64,000 nucleotides of DNA from Calonectria ilicicola (GCA_020809705.1 CP085829.1:3906001-3970000), one strand, 5' to 3'; positions 23,613 to 35,570 are shown, counted from the stretch's first letter. Translations and numbers: made by a program. The notes: generated by a model not told the origin, from the letters alone.

Positions 23613-24431
23613 TTAGTCGAAGAACTTGCGGTTGGGGTTCTTGCCGAACAGAGCCTCACGAACTGCGGGGGCAGCAGACTCCTCGAGGAGCTTCAATCGA
23701 GCCTCAAAGGTATTGTCGATATCAATCTTACCCTTTCCGCCGATAATGACAACACCACCAGCACTACATCATGTCAGTCCGAATTGCAGGAGCTTGGGAA
23801 ACGTATCAAACACGTACGAGGTATCAGGTAGAGGGTCGCTCTCGTCGATCTTAGCGGTAATATCGTTGCCGACCTCCTTCTTGTACTCCTTGGCTGCCTC
23901 CTCGATGGCCTTCTTGACGACATCATTGTCCTGCTTCCTTGAGCGAACCTCAAGCTCGGACTCATTGAGAGAGTAGAATCCCTCCAGGAGGAGACCCGTG
24001 AGCGCCTTCTGGTACTTGGCCTTATCCTTGGTACCATCAGCGAGCTTCTGCTTGGCCTCCGCGAATATGCTATCGAGCAGCTCCTGGCGAGCACCGAGGA
24101 CCTTGAGTCGTGTCTTGTTGGCCACCTTGGATCGGGTGATCTGCTGGGACATTGTGGCCTGCTTAAACTTCTTCTCATATTGGCTGTCGATGGCATCGGT
24201 CTCTTGGCGGACGAGCTTGGACTTTTCGATCTCGAACTCCTCGTTGGCCTTGATCTCGATCTCGCGGGCCTTTTCCATGGCTTCCTGCTTGATGAAAGCA
24301 GTCATCTTGCGGAGCTCATTGTCGACCTGGAGCGATGATGATTCGACCGGTTAGCGAATGGGGATGACGACGCGGGATGGACGAGAGGCTGGGCAACGTA
24401 CCTGCTGGTCGGACAATGCGTGTTGCGACAT
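23613..24431 (-). CDS. VMA4: V-type proton ATPase subunit E (peripheral stalk)
   Basis: Subunit E forms the peripheral stalk with subunit G and holds the V1 catalytic sector against the membrane sector; it acts on vacuole and endosome membranes. Three exons, 24431-24402, 24326-23818 and 23763-23613, give 229 residues, close to the yeast length of 233. The first exon encodes only ten residues (MSQHALSDQQ). The 75-base and 54-base introns have GTACGT donors, and the second has the branch ACTGAC near its TGTAG acceptor. The N-terminal half is a long charged helix (AMEKAREIEIKANEEFEIEK). After the last splice the segment SAGGVVIIGGKGKIDIDNTF is a family hallmark. Start context is cATCATGTC. It is divergent from the NIPA gene across about 770 bases. 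Confidence 0.97.
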
Positions 24432-25200
24432 GATGGCGGATTAGGGGGTAGTTAGCCGGGATCGAAAGGAGAATGAAGCAGGCAGGTCGCAACAGGACAA
24501 TGATGGCCTCGTCGTCGTAGAGATGGGTGACGACTGGGAATGAGGAAGAGAGATCGAGCAGTTGAGAGTGGAGTACGGAGCTGCCTGTGACGCCGGGTCC
24601 AAGCTGTGTAGATGAGTTCCCAAGGGAACATCAGCTTTAGCGGCATGCCGCCACAAGCTCCTTTGCCGCGCCCCCCACTCGCTCCCATATCGGCCACTCA
24701 GCTAGCCCGATGACGTAGGTCACGTGAATGCACCGCCACATCCTATCATATCCCCTGCCAGTTGGTGCCAGCTTGCGAGTGGCGGGTGCGTCTCGTGTTG
24801 CATGCCTCAGGTCAGCCGAAGCCAGGCGTGTGCCGTTCACCTCCACAAGACATCCAGACATCGCCAGTATTATTAGTCGACGCCAGAGGACCCTTCCTGT
24901 GTACCAAACCATCACCCTTTCTTTGCCGCAATTTCGAAGTTTGCCCTGCCGACATCCACCACGCAAGATAACCCACGATCCGCGATCCCACCGTCGAGCC
25001 GTCAATCATTTCCACTTCACCGAAGCGCCTTCGAGTCCTGACGTCAACTCATTTCGTCCCAACGACATCCATCTGCTCCTTGGGCGCACGCGACACCGAA
25101 TCCCCTAATCCGCCACAAAATCCCATTCCTATGCGACGCAGTTAGCGACGCCGCTTCCACTCTCCCCCTGCCAGATGATCCCGGACCTGGCCCAGGTGCA
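24432..25200. promoter_or_regulatory. Shared divergent promoter region of VMA4 and the NIPA gene
   Basis: Both genes start outward from this 769-base interval. It contains TGACGTAGGTCACGTGA at 24711-24727, which combines a CRE-like TGACGT with an E-box CACGTG. No coding frame is supported inside it. CT-rich stretches on the plus strand toward 25200 look like a leader for the NIPA gene. Confidence 0.65.
24711..24727. promoter_or_regulatory. CRE-like plus CACGTG E-box element
   Basis: The sequence is TGACGTAGGTCACGTGA, about 280 bases upstream of the VMA4 start and 470 upstream of the NIPA start. The CACGTG core within GGTCACGTGA resembles bHLH binding sites; the binding factor here is unknown. 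Confidence 0.4.
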
Positions 25201-26841
25201 ATGGGGTTGTTCGGCGGCATCTCTGCGGGCGGGAGCATAGCTGTATGTTTCATGGCGCGTTCTTGATGGCCTCGTATGCTAACTTCACGTTTGCTCCAGC
25301 TGGGGATTCTTGTTGGGTTGCTGTCAACCAGCGTTCAGAGTCTCGGTTTAACTTTGCAACGAAAGTCGCACATCCTCGAAGACGAAAAGGGGCCTCACGA
25401 TGTTCGTCGACCGCCGTACCGTAGAAGGAGATGGCAGATTGGAATGGGCATGTTCATTGTGGCCAATCTCCTCGGAAGCACCGTCCAGATATCGACACTA
25501 CCTCTACCCGTTCTCTCCACCCTTCAGGCTGCGGGCCTAGTCTTCAACTCTATTTGCGCAAGCCTAATACTCAATGAACCCTTTACGCGCTGGTCCCTCT
25601 CCGGGACGGTGCTGGTCACGATGGGCGCCATTCTAATTGCCATCTTTGGTGCCATTCCCTCACCGCCACACGACTTGGGCGAGCTGCTCGAGCTCCTGGG
25701 ACGGAAACCATTCATTGCATGGATGATTCTGCAGGCCGTGTTCGTCACTGTCCTTGCTGTAACAACAGACATTGTCAACAATATGTCCAGTCTCTCTCAC
25801 GATGCCAGATTCCGACTTATTCGTGGAATCAGTTACGGTGTCATTAGCGGCGATCTTTCAGCCCATGCGCTCCTGTTCGCCAAATCATCTGTTGAACTTG
25901 TGATTAAGACGATTGGCGGGAAGAACCAATTTGTTCATTGGGAGTCGTGGGGGATTGTCCTGGCCCTCGTCTGCTTAGCATTGTGCCAGCTCTACTACCT
26001 ACACCGAGGTCTCAAGCTGGTCTCTACCTCGGTTCTGTATCCTCTCGTTTTCTGTGTTTACAACATTATCGCTATCCTCGATGGGTTGATTTATTTCAAC
26101 CAAACCAACCTAATATCAGCCCTGCGTGCTTGTCTCATTGCACTGGGCACTCTTATTCTATTGTCAGGCGTTCTCGCTCTTTCATGGCGACTCAGCGACG
26201 AACAGCATACCCCTGGAGTTGGCCAATCCACATTGGCACCCGGCCTCGGACTCGTTGAAGACACTGAGGGCGAGGAGGAATCCTTGCTGGGTTCTGATCA
26301 AGCAACTGCAGTGGATACAACATCAACCTACCAAACGTTTCCACAAACTAACGGTGAATCCGCCCCTTTGACTATGTCACGAAGGAAGAGCGCCCGGTGG
26401 GCAGAGCATGCGGAAATATGGGACGAATTGGAAGACCGCGATGAAGCAGTGTCTCCTGGACACCGCCGGCGGTCAAATACGCTACCTAGGTTCACCGAAT
26501 CTTCACCATTACTTCCAAGAAAACCAGTTGCCATCCCTTCCAATGGGGACGAATCTGGCCCCAGCACCGAGTCGTCGCCTCGGAAATTTACCAGACGTCG
26601 ACGCAGGAGCACTGGTTTCCCGGGTCTAGTTGCCCGCAGACATCTCAGGCAAAGGAGCTCCAACACGTCGGATACATTGGCTAGTCTATTTTCTCTGGGG
26701 TGGTGGAGAGCCAGGGGTCGGCGACCCTCGTACGGTGGATCTAGTACCGGTGACAGCCCTCGGCGGACATCACATCGAGAGGGCCGCGAGCCATCCCGCG
26801 AGGAGGGGGGGCCTAGGCCGGGAGATGATTCGGCTGTATGA
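25201..26841 (+). CDS. NIPA-type magnesium transporter (DUF803 family)
   Basis: NIPA proteins are multi-span Mg2+ transporters of the drug/metabolite transporter superfamily, in plasma or endosomal membrane. Exon 1 (25201-25242) encodes MGLFGGISAGGSIA, and exon 2 (25300-26841) continues with LGILVGLLSTSVQSLGLTLQ; the 57-base intron has GTATGT, GCTAAC and CCAG. The total is 527 residues. About nine hydrophobic segments occupy residues 12-310, including MFIVANLLGSTVQISTLPLP and the conserved VLYPLVFCVYNIIAILDGLIY. The remaining 210 residues are a Ser/Arg-rich disordered tail with SPRRTSHREGREPSREEGG near the end. The tail is longer than in animal NIPA proteins but common in fungi. Confidence 0.93.
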
Positions 26842-28352
26842 GTAATCTTCATTGGGGGGAGTTCGAGAGGCGTTCTATTTTAGAGCACTGGGTGATTGGG
26901 ATAGCGATTTACGACTAGCCGAGCCTAGAGTTCATGCGGTCCGTTTTACGTCCGTTTTACGTGCCAAATTTACATCCACCATAGTTTTATTCAATTGCAG
27001 ATCTAGTGGCCGTTTCATCTTTTGTGCCTGGCCGATGCGTCCAATTGACCATTACGTCGAGTAGATTGATTCTCTATGTACTCGCGCCGCAGGTGTGCAT
27101 GAGTTTAGATCCACTGCGTTAGTGTCGGGGTAGGTTAAATTATGGAGATATCAATGTTGAGTTGATATGGGCTCTCTGTGTGGGCTGATGCTATTTCTGG
27201 ACCCTGTTAATCCATTTCACACAAAGTATTGTTGTCTATTTGCGTAATTTCGTTCCATCGGTACCTGTTCACATGCCAAAGTTTCTGCGTCAGTCACAGT
27301 TAGTGGTGTGTCTCAGATGGTAAGTGCTGAGCAGGTTGTAAAGTTTGCCAACTGGAACCTCAATCCGAGGTAAATCCAGTACCACTACCACCACACAAAA
27401 ACGGGGAGAGAAAAAAAAACAAGTACTAAAAAGTAGAAACAGTCTCTTGTCCTAGCTTCGCATGGACTTTTTTTTTTCCCGCCTAGCTGGTGTGGTCTAA
27501 GAGGGGTCCAAGAAAGTATAGGGTAAGCGCGCCCCCAAAAAAGCACTGAGCCGCCTTCACCTCGCCAAACAATTAAGGATTCTATAGTTCCACGGAAAAC
27601 AGCACGGGTATGAAGATGGTTCACTTGTTGATGCGAGCCAATGCTATTGCAATTTCCCCTTTCTCAAGTCTCACTGCTCATTCTTTGTTCATGCACACGA
27701 TCGCCGATCCGTGAATGTACGCGCGTCCGTCTGCACCAGCAAAGTGAGACCGGGCGACTTGTTTGTGTTTTTACCTGTGGGCATTAGATGGATGAGGACT
27801 GATACACTGACTGTCTCTTCCCCCTCCTCGACTGACAGCGAATGCTATGAGTCAACGCTGCATGTGGGCACAAGTAACGTTTTGCGGCCCAACGTGGGCG
27901 CGCGCTCATCGCGGCATCGGTCGCTTGCATATTAAGGCAACCTTTTGTCTTGGTTCATGTTGGACCTGGTTCGCCAGGTTGGTTCGCGGCCCGTCAGTCT
28001 GAGAGAAGAGGTAAGGGAGAAAGGGAACTAGCTGTTTTTGTGGAGCTGGTGGCGCCCGAAAGACAGCTACCTACCACAGAGACAGAGACAGAGACAGACA
28101 CAGACTTTTTGAGGACGGCATGTTTGACTTTCGCTTTTGAGAGCTGTCTGGCTGGCTGGAGCAGGTCTGGAGCAGGGGCTAAGCACAGGTGGCAGGGCCA
28201 TGTCTTGGAGTGCAGGCGACGATTGGGCTGCTGGATGGCTGTGTTCTATTCCGTGTCTTGCGCCGGCATGTACCAAGTACGGGAGCACGAACAGGCAGGC
28301 GAGCCATGGGCCAAAGAGAGGTGAGGGGGAACACTGGGAACAGAGGGGGGGG

Positions 28353-28400
28353 GGGGTACAGCGTAGGGGGTACAGCGTAGAGGGTACAGCGTAGAGGGTA
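28353..28400. repeat. 14-base tandem repeat, about three copies
   Basis: The unit is [AG]GGGTACAGCGTAG, repeated three times and followed by a partial copy, preceded by a run of G. Confidence 0.85.
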
Positions 28401-29438
28401 TGGCATCACTGCTTCGTAGGGGGCGCATGCACCTGGGACGATCAGTAAGAGTGGCACAAGCCCGCTGTTGACCGGCCCGGTAGAAGTCGCCCATCGGACT
28501 TCCTGGACGTGTTGCACTCTGATGCGCTGAGACAAGCAGGCATGCCTGGCTTTTTTTTGGTAGCCTGATGGCTGTTGGTTGGTGGATAATATCGATAGTG
28601 CCCAGTTACAGAGTGGTAGCGGTGTGCACAGTGACATCGCAGGAGACCAGCCAAAGCAAAGCTCACACAGAAAAAGAAGCATGCCCGGAGCTGTGTTTCC
28701 TCGAGAAAACAGGGTGCTTCCAGGGCACTCGCCCCCTGGCGCCTCCGTCTGGCAGCGTCGCAACATGATCCCATACCGTGAAACACAGCGGTGTGAATTG
28801 CATTGTGCGAGCCGACGCGCATCATGTACATAGAGACAACCCTCCTGCACCTTCTTATGGCTATACATACATGTACGTGTAGTCAAGTTGAGGGACGGAC
28901 TGAGATTTACGGAGTGTACCGGCCGGCCTACCCCACTCTCTCACCCTTCGGAGATGCAAGGGAAACGCACGTTACGGGCCACTTTACTTTGTTGGATGGC
29001 TTGCTGCTTCGCCCCATTTGTGTGCGTGCTGATGGCGAGAAGGCCTATGAAGTCGAGAGAGACGGTCGGGTGATACGCTAAATACGCCCATGGCGCATTC
29101 AGCTTTTGCTGGCCTCTGCATGGATCGACACGTCGTTTCAAGCCTCGTCAATCATGTCCAGAATCAACAACGCCTCATCCTCTCCCTTGACCCGGCTTGC
29201 CCGACCGACCTCAGCCAGCCGCTCTGCTTCCCAACATGTAAATCTTGTCTTGCCGACCTTTTTTGGGCCCTAATATGCAGATCTGGACTCAGAACTTGAT
29301 ACACGCTCACGCGGATTCAGGTTATCCATCACCTCGCAGAAGCCAATCTGGAGCGAGGACCCTGAATGCTTGGATCTGAGCAGCTTACCCTCTCCAGGGG
29401 ACCACCACCCCTGTGAACCTGAAAAAACCCCTTGTCTG

Positions 29439-29461
29439 TTTTTTTTTTTTTTTTTTTTTTT
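29439..29461. repeat. T homopolymer, 23 bases
   Basis: An uninterrupted run of T followed by a short GT stretch. It may be the tail of a retroposed copy on the minus strand, but no flanking duplication was recognised. Confidence 0.8.
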
Positions 29462-30921
29462 GTGTGTGCGTAGGTGTATGGTGGTGTGTCCTCTCTATTT
29501 CTTTCTTCCAAGGATGAACTCCCCCACCTAGGGTTCAACTTGCTTGATAACATATATCAAAAGGAACCGGAACAAAACGACAGAAACAGAATATTAATCA
29601 TGCTGGTGGTATTTCGGCGCGATAAATAGTGAGATCTCTCTGGCTCATGTCCAATAATGGATTTGTATGGCCCAAAAAAGGGCACTCGAGACACGTCAAT
29701 GGAAGTCAGTACTTGGCGCACAATGGCTGATGGAGTTGTTGGTTGATCTAGGAGCACGGAGCGCCATAGCTGGTTCAGCATCCACCGGGCGATCAGTCGC
29801 CTGGGTGATTTGTTTGGACGCTGGTGCGGGGATAATGGAGCACCAAAGCATGTCTCTCAAAGGAGGCGTTATCAAAACCCCATATAGACTTCTGGATTAG
29901 TTTCAGTGCATTTTGTGAGCTGGCAATGTGGTCTGCAAGTAGGTCTGGCATGGCCGGATGCCCGGCAAGATGCGGCGGGATATGGAGCCGGTCCTGGGCA
30001 CCTACAGAAGACGTCCCCATTCTTGCTGGTCGCGGAACTGAACCCATCTAGGTACTATAGCGGCCAATGGTGTTGATTGCGTAGCGATGGAGCACCCTCA
30101 AGGTCTGGCGTGATTTTTCCATGCTCAAGAAAGAAAACTCGTGGCAGGAGAAAGCTCTCTAGCCTTGATTGTCGATCAGGGTTTTGGCTTCTGCCTGTAA
30201 GCACTGGGCTTTGGAACATGGGAGTGAGAAAACAAGACAGAATGCTAAAGGGTACAAGGCAGATGTGCCGGGTACCTAGTTGTTGACTTGTACCTTTGGA
30301 CTAGAGCATGGCTGCGGCTGCACCTGCACCCTAGGTCCCTCATTGCGACGCTGGGGAGCACTACAAGGGCAGGCACACCACACTGAAACCACCCCGGGAC
30401 AGTGTTTAATAAGGATCTGTGTTTTTTTTTTTTTCTTTTCTTCTTTTGCAGGGGGACCATTTCTTATCGGATTCCGCTTTGGAATTGCTGCAGAAGGAAG
30501 AGATGCTTCCCTCGTGGCCATGTTCTTTTGGGCCGCCATGGTTCGCGCACTACGGCCGTTGCCAATGCCAATGCCAATGCTATTTCCAACCCACAGCACG
30601 CACGCACGTGTTGAGACTGGCATCAGCGTATCTCGCCAAGACCCTGTGAAATTTTTATATTTCCTTTTTCGTAGGGTCGCTGGGTGGCGGAGAGAAGTAG
30701 CATCCCGCATGTCTTGGATAGAAAGCCTCAGAAAAAGAAACAGAGAGTAAGGACATGTTTCTTACAGGTGCCTCACATGTGCCTGCCACAAACAGCGACA
30801 CCAACCGCATTTCTTTCCCTTATATCTACTGACTCTGACCCCACGTCCTTCATCTCCATCTCGCACCATCCAGAAGCATCCGTCAAGAGAACGCAATCAT
30901 TCTACAAGATCCCAAGCTCAA

Positions 30922-30959
30922 CATCTTCTTCTTCTTCTTCTTCTTCTTCTTCTTTTTTT
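30922..30959 (+). repeat. TTC microsatellite in the HeLo gene leader
   Basis: About ten CTT/TTC units followed by a short T run end roughly 28 bases before the HeLo start codon, so they probably lie in the 5' untranslated region. Pyrimidine tracts just upstream of starts are common in fungal genes. Confidence 0.8.
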
Positions 30960-30986
30960 CACCCCCTTCAACCCGCTCTATCCAAA

Positions 30987-31691
30987 ATGTGCGGGCCCGT
31001 GAGCCTCGCCAACTTCTGCCGGCTGAGCATGGCTGGTCTCTTCAACAACGTTGCTGATACGTTCCGTTTTGTCCAATTCGGCCAAAAGTTCAGCGACACT
31101 TTTACAGAGCGCGTCCTGATGTTTGACACCCTCAAGCTCCGCTTTCTCAGATGGGGCAATGCAGTTCAAATCGGAGCCCCCCACTTTGACGTCCACCGGC
31201 TTCCGCAACTCACCATGATATGCATGGTATTGCACATGCAGGACACTGAGTGGTTTTCTAAGAAATACCAACCTCAGAACGGAAAACTGGTGCGGGACAC
31301 CGTTTTGCCCCCGGCCTACGAGCAGCTGCACTTGGAGCTCGAGGACATTGCCCTCGACAGAATGCCCAGTGACGGCTTCCTGCTCGGAAAGGAGGTTTTC
31401 GTCATCGATTCCCCAGCTCTCTTTGATGCTGTCTTTGAGGCACTCCAATTTGATCTGAAGCGCCTCGAAACCCTTTTCCCGATTGAGGACATCATCTACC
31501 GCGGCATGGCCGATTTTGAGGTTGCAGAGATGAACTGCGACCTGGTGACCTTGGCCTTCTTCAGAGAACTTGCTCGACGCACAGACAAGTTCCTCTTCGA
31601 TAGTCTCACAACCAAGATTGAGAAGACTGAGCGCGACAACATCGCGGCTCATGGATTGCCGGATCGGCCGCAGACTAGCCAACGAGTTTAA
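30987..31691 (+). CDS. HeLo-domain protein (HET-S-like), stand-alone
   Basis: HeLo domains are the membrane-acting cell-death effectors of HET-S and several fungal NLR systems. The 234-residue product starts at ATG 30987 in context CCAAAATGTG; the frame upstream is open but low in protein character. The N-terminus has AGLFNNVADTFRFVQFG followed by an LRFLRWGNAVQI segment, the characteristic first part of the domain. The second hallmark is LKRLETLFPIED near residue 168, then a helical stretch ending in FDSLTTKIEKTE. The protein stops soon after the domain; no amyloid-forming repeat follows, and no NLR gene lies within the flanking kilobases. The predicted N-terminal helix carries polar residues (Asn, Arg), which may affect membrane insertion (inference). 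No intron is needed. Confidence 0.85.
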   Translation: MCGPVSLANFCRLSMAGLFNNVADTFRFVQFGQKFSDTFTERVLMFDTLKLRFLRWGNAVQIGAPHFDVHRLPQLTMICMVLHMQDTEWFSKKYQPQNGKLVRDTVLPPAYEQLHLELEDIALDRMPSDGFLLGKEVFVIDSPALFDAVFEALQFDLKRLETLFPIEDIIYRGMADFEVAEMNCDLVTLAFFRELARRTDKFLFDSLTTKIEKTERDNIAAHGLPDRPQTSQRV

Positions 31692-33773
31692 ACGTGGCCA
31701 TCAACCGTAGTGGTTTTCCTTTATTTGCTAGGGATAAAAATTGTACTCTAATAGTGTCGAGGGAATATTGGTTTCTGAGCGCGGCGTTTATCATGACTGA
31801 TGGGATTTTGCCTAGCCGGCGCCTCTTTGCACTGAACTTTATCAAGCTGCTTGCGAAATAGTATTTTGTATGTTTAACCACTGTGCTGCTTAGTAGAAGC
31901 GTGAGAAGACACACCACGTTCAAGTTGCGTCCTCAGCACCACAATTCTTTCCCCATCGTTTGCCATATCGTTGTGGATACACAGCTGCATAATTCAACTT
32001 GAACTGGGTTTGCCGCATGAGCACCACCTAGGTTTCTGACGATGCATACGCTAGGGTCATTTCCATCGACACTAGTAATTTACCCTGCAAAGCCACTAAA
32101 CCCTCTGTGGGGTTAGGTCGATTATCTTATATCACAAATCACTTCTTGGCAAAGTTGTAGTCAATTGTGAATTCAAGGCTGGGAAGAACAATTGCCGGAA
32201 CCAAGGAAAACATGGAACCGGACTAGAGCGACCGGCGATCAATCATTGATCGAGACCATGGCGCAATTGCTAGCGTGTCCATACATTCACTCGTCCAGTG
32301 CGGAATGCATTCGGCCTCCTGCCTGTACATAGATAAGAGAATGATGTCCACCGAATTGTGTGTGGAGGTGTGGTGAAGCTAGCTGCACCTGACCGTAACA
32401 GGCATGGGAAGAGTAATCTGCATATGAGGCAACTGATCATGCGGGACGTAGACCTCGAGTGATTGGGGTAGAATTGGCGAGCAGGAAAGACATCCAGCTT
32501 GGATCTATCAGGCGCTAGCATTGTTGCATTAGAGACATATGCCGCTACGTGGTAAACAACGGAACCTCGATGACGCTTACGGAACCTATTTTTTGCACTG
32601 AGCCGATGGGGGTCGCCGCAGGTTGTTTCAGTGTCTGAGACATATACGAGTTTGATGGAAGAAAGAGGTCTGGATGGACAGAACCACAATATGCCTGGAA
32701 CCAAAAAGAAAGGAAAAGAGGAGCGCGGTGGCGGCGTCAATTCTTGGCTGGCCAGTCATTGTCGAGGAGGTTGAGGAAATGGGCTTGACGTCTTGGGCAG
32801 CCACCCAGTGCGCGCTCGCAGCTGGCCAGCTAGATTCGAGGCCGAGGTTACCCGCAGAAGCATAGAGCGGCTGGGATCAATTGAGAAAACACGGCGTAGA
32901 AGGCTGCATCGTATTGCCGATCCCAGCCTCAGGGCAGAGACACTCGGAAAATCCAGGCGTGTTGTTGCCTCTGGCTTGCAGGCGCTTTGACCTACACCAG
33001 AACGACAAAGAAACAAAATCTGAGAGCGTTTGCAGGATGATCCACAGGGAAATCCACCATTGCTGCACGAGATAGTTGACGGGGAATGGATTACAGCCGA
33101 AGGGAGTTGCGGGGCTTCTTGGCAAGGCAAATTCACAACCACCAATGTATCCATCCAGCTGAACCTTTGGGCACAACATCTAGCGGTCTCCCTCGTCCCC
33201 CAAGTGATTAAAACATGCATTGGAAGAGGCTTGGGATAGCGCGGGTTGGGACGGAATTAACACCATGTGCCAATCCTTTCGTCATGTTGGAGGGTAGATG
33301 TATGTCTCAATGTCGCATACGCTATGCTATTCTCGAGGTTGTAAAGCTGAGAAATGATGAAAATGTGGCGACAAATGGGATGCCCTAAAAAAGGGTACCC
33401 AATCAAGGAGAAGGATATGAGGCATGGCGTATGCATAAGTCAACCTCCTCGTATCCCTTGGCTGCGTCCAGATGTATTTGCTTTTCTGGTAGCAGTATGA
33501 TGATGACGACTGGACTCCACTGTAAGCAGAAGAATTTGCTTTTCTGTCTGAGACGAGGCAGCTGAGCTGTTGATGGGAATAAGGAGGAAGATACCGAAAG
33601 ATTCGGACGCGAGAAGTACCTTGGCATGGTTCCTTTTTGGATTACAGGAATCCAGACCCAAGCCCAAGTGAGGAAACAACGCGGGGAGTATTTGTAGCGC
33701 TCGCAACCCCACGTTCCCAGATCCTGCTCTCTACCTACTACCTACCTATTCTTTACTGGCATTCAAAGCAATC
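31692..33773. other. 2.1 kb intergenic region
   Basis: Two minus-strand frames of about 155 codons (32270-32740 and 32756-33220) were examined; they have no domain content, no splice logic and a Cys/Ser/Arg composition typical of noncoding frames. The first 300 bases are the HeLo 3' flank and the last 100 the leader of the next gene. Confidence 0.5.
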
Positions 33774-34805
33774 ATGGCACCTCGCCGAACCAGCCAGTCA
33801 GAGAAGGCTGATTCTAAGAGACTATCACTAGCTAAGGAGACGTGGAGACGAAATAAACGGGTGCGAATAACGCTCTCTCGTTGTATAGGGTACAAAGAGC
33901 CCGCTAGGATCCAACATCGTCTGGAACATGTCCTTTCCGGCTTCCCTGACAACGAAGATGACTGGAAGTGTTACGGACTAAAGACGGATGCCGACGTCAA
34001 TGCACTCGTTTCCAAGCTCACATTGGCTTCATTCTCTGTCGAAACCCGCAAGGCAACCAGTCCCGAAGATTTGCTTGTCCGATTCGCTGAAATGGCGACG
34101 CCCGACTGCGTAATGCATTTTGCTGTGCTCTGGGGCGCCTATAGAGTGGTAAAGCACTATGCCATTCGATGGTTCAAACCCGAGCTTGCATGTGCGAGAT
34201 TCAGTAAGCCTGAATTCCAATTGAGACACAAGGAAATAGCTGTCGCAAATATGGCCCAATTTATGGAAATAATTCATAGATCTGGAGCCTATGGAGACCG
34301 AGCATACGAGCTACTACTTCATAATGGTTAGTTATTCCTGGTGAGGGAAGAAGGATAAATGAACGCCACTGTGAGTTATCGAGTGCTAACTGTCGTTTGG
34401 ATAGTATCACCTGTGAGCTTTGAAAACTTAGATCTACGACACATGAGAATCTTCCAGGATTACTCGAATGACACCAAGCGCGGACTATATGCGCCCCGGC
34501 AGTGGCTGGATTCAACTCGTCTTCGGATTCCGGACCTGATTTATGCCCTTTTGGGGGGAGATTTGCGTACGTACCAGCCCTGCAATTGGTCCAACCACCA
34601 TGGATATTTCGATTCTGACGTTTAGAATAAAAATCAAGGCTTTCTGAAATTGAGCTCTGTATCTCGATCGACTACAGATATGCACACGGAAGGCTGGGGC
34701 ACGGTAGGTCTTCAGCGTTGCTCTCTGGTAACAACGATCAAAATCGGGGACTTGCTGACCCAAACTTGGGCTCCTGTTTCTTCTCGATGGGTGACTATAA
34801 TGTAG
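33774..34805 (+). CDS. Uncharacterised spliced gene, 3' end uncertain
   Basis: I do not recognise the family. Exon 1 is 33774-34326 and encodes a basic N-terminus (MAPRRTSQSEKADSKRLSL) and helical sequence ending DRAYELLLHN. A 78-base intron (GTTAGT donor, GCTAAC branch, ATAG acceptor) leads to exon 2, 34405-34566, encoding SPVSFENLDLRHMRIFQDY onward. A 111-base intron (GTACGT, ACAG) leads to exon 3 at 34678. Read straight through, exon 3 ends at TAG 34803-34805 and the protein has 280 residues. If the GTAGGT inside exon 3 is used with the TAG acceptor at 34805, the end becomes WKGREYWQTW and a stop. No membrane segment or signal peptide is visible. The polypeptide character of exons 1 and 2 is good; function unknown. 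Confidence 0.5.
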
Positions 34806-35570
34806 TGGAAAGGGCGAGAATATTGGCAAACTTGGTGACGTTGGCGCCGACTGTCCGGAAATCACGTTTCGCCGTATCCGACGCCCGGCCCCTCTGCATG
34901 AGCCTATGCGAAGCCGTGCAAACACAAGTCAGCATGCCCTATCCTTCTGTAGGATTGCTCTTGCTAATCAGTTGATAGATGCAGCACAAGTTTACTATGA
35001 TGCATGGGGTGGGGATGAGCAATGTGAATTTGAACGGCGGCAATAGAACACCTCCTGTGCTTGTCCAAGCTGACGGAAGAATTGACACGTTGGTTCGTAA
35101 AGGCATTGTAGGAGGCGCTATCTTATTCTGCAACGAGCCGGTGGACGTACTCGTCTCTGGGAAGAGGATGTTGTGGGAGCCAAGCCAGATGCTATGCTTT
35201 CGGGGCAAAATGGTGGAAATTGACAACTTGGGGAGTAAATCGCCCATCTTCATGTTGCTGGTTGAGCTTGACGTGCCAAGCTATTATCCACGCGACTATT
35301 CACCCGACGTTGGCTCATACAACGTCAACCAGACTCGGACAGAGTGGGCAGAGTGGGCAGGGTGGGTAGAGCTGGTTACTGGCTGTCAGTGATGAAATAT
35401 GGATCTGGGCGAGAAGGTGGAATGAGAGCATTTGGGCTGGGAAATGAGCACACGGCATAGTCTTTGTCTTTGCTAGTCTATTTCATAATTCCAGATTATT
35501 AATCGTACGAGAGTCTTTTCTGGGCCTTTCTACTTCATTATTAGTCTGTTCACCAAGATTGAAGAAGGGG

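Larger units (their letters stand above)
26842..30986. other. 4.1 kb gene-poor region upstream of the HeLo gene
   Basis: No supported coding frame. It contains several simple repeats: an AGAGAC tract at about 28078-28105, a 14-base tandem repeat at 28353-28400, a T run at 29439-29461 and a T-rich run near 30421-30440. The last 100 bases are the leader of the HeLo gene with its TTC tract. Confidence 0.5.

Noticed and set aside
32270..33220. Two minus-strand frames of about 155 codons
   Set aside because: They are not linked by plausible introns and show no domain-like sequence.
34979..35392. 137-codon plus frame after the orphan gene
   Set aside because: It could be an extra exon, but competing frames overlap it on both strands and no splice pair joins it without creating stops.
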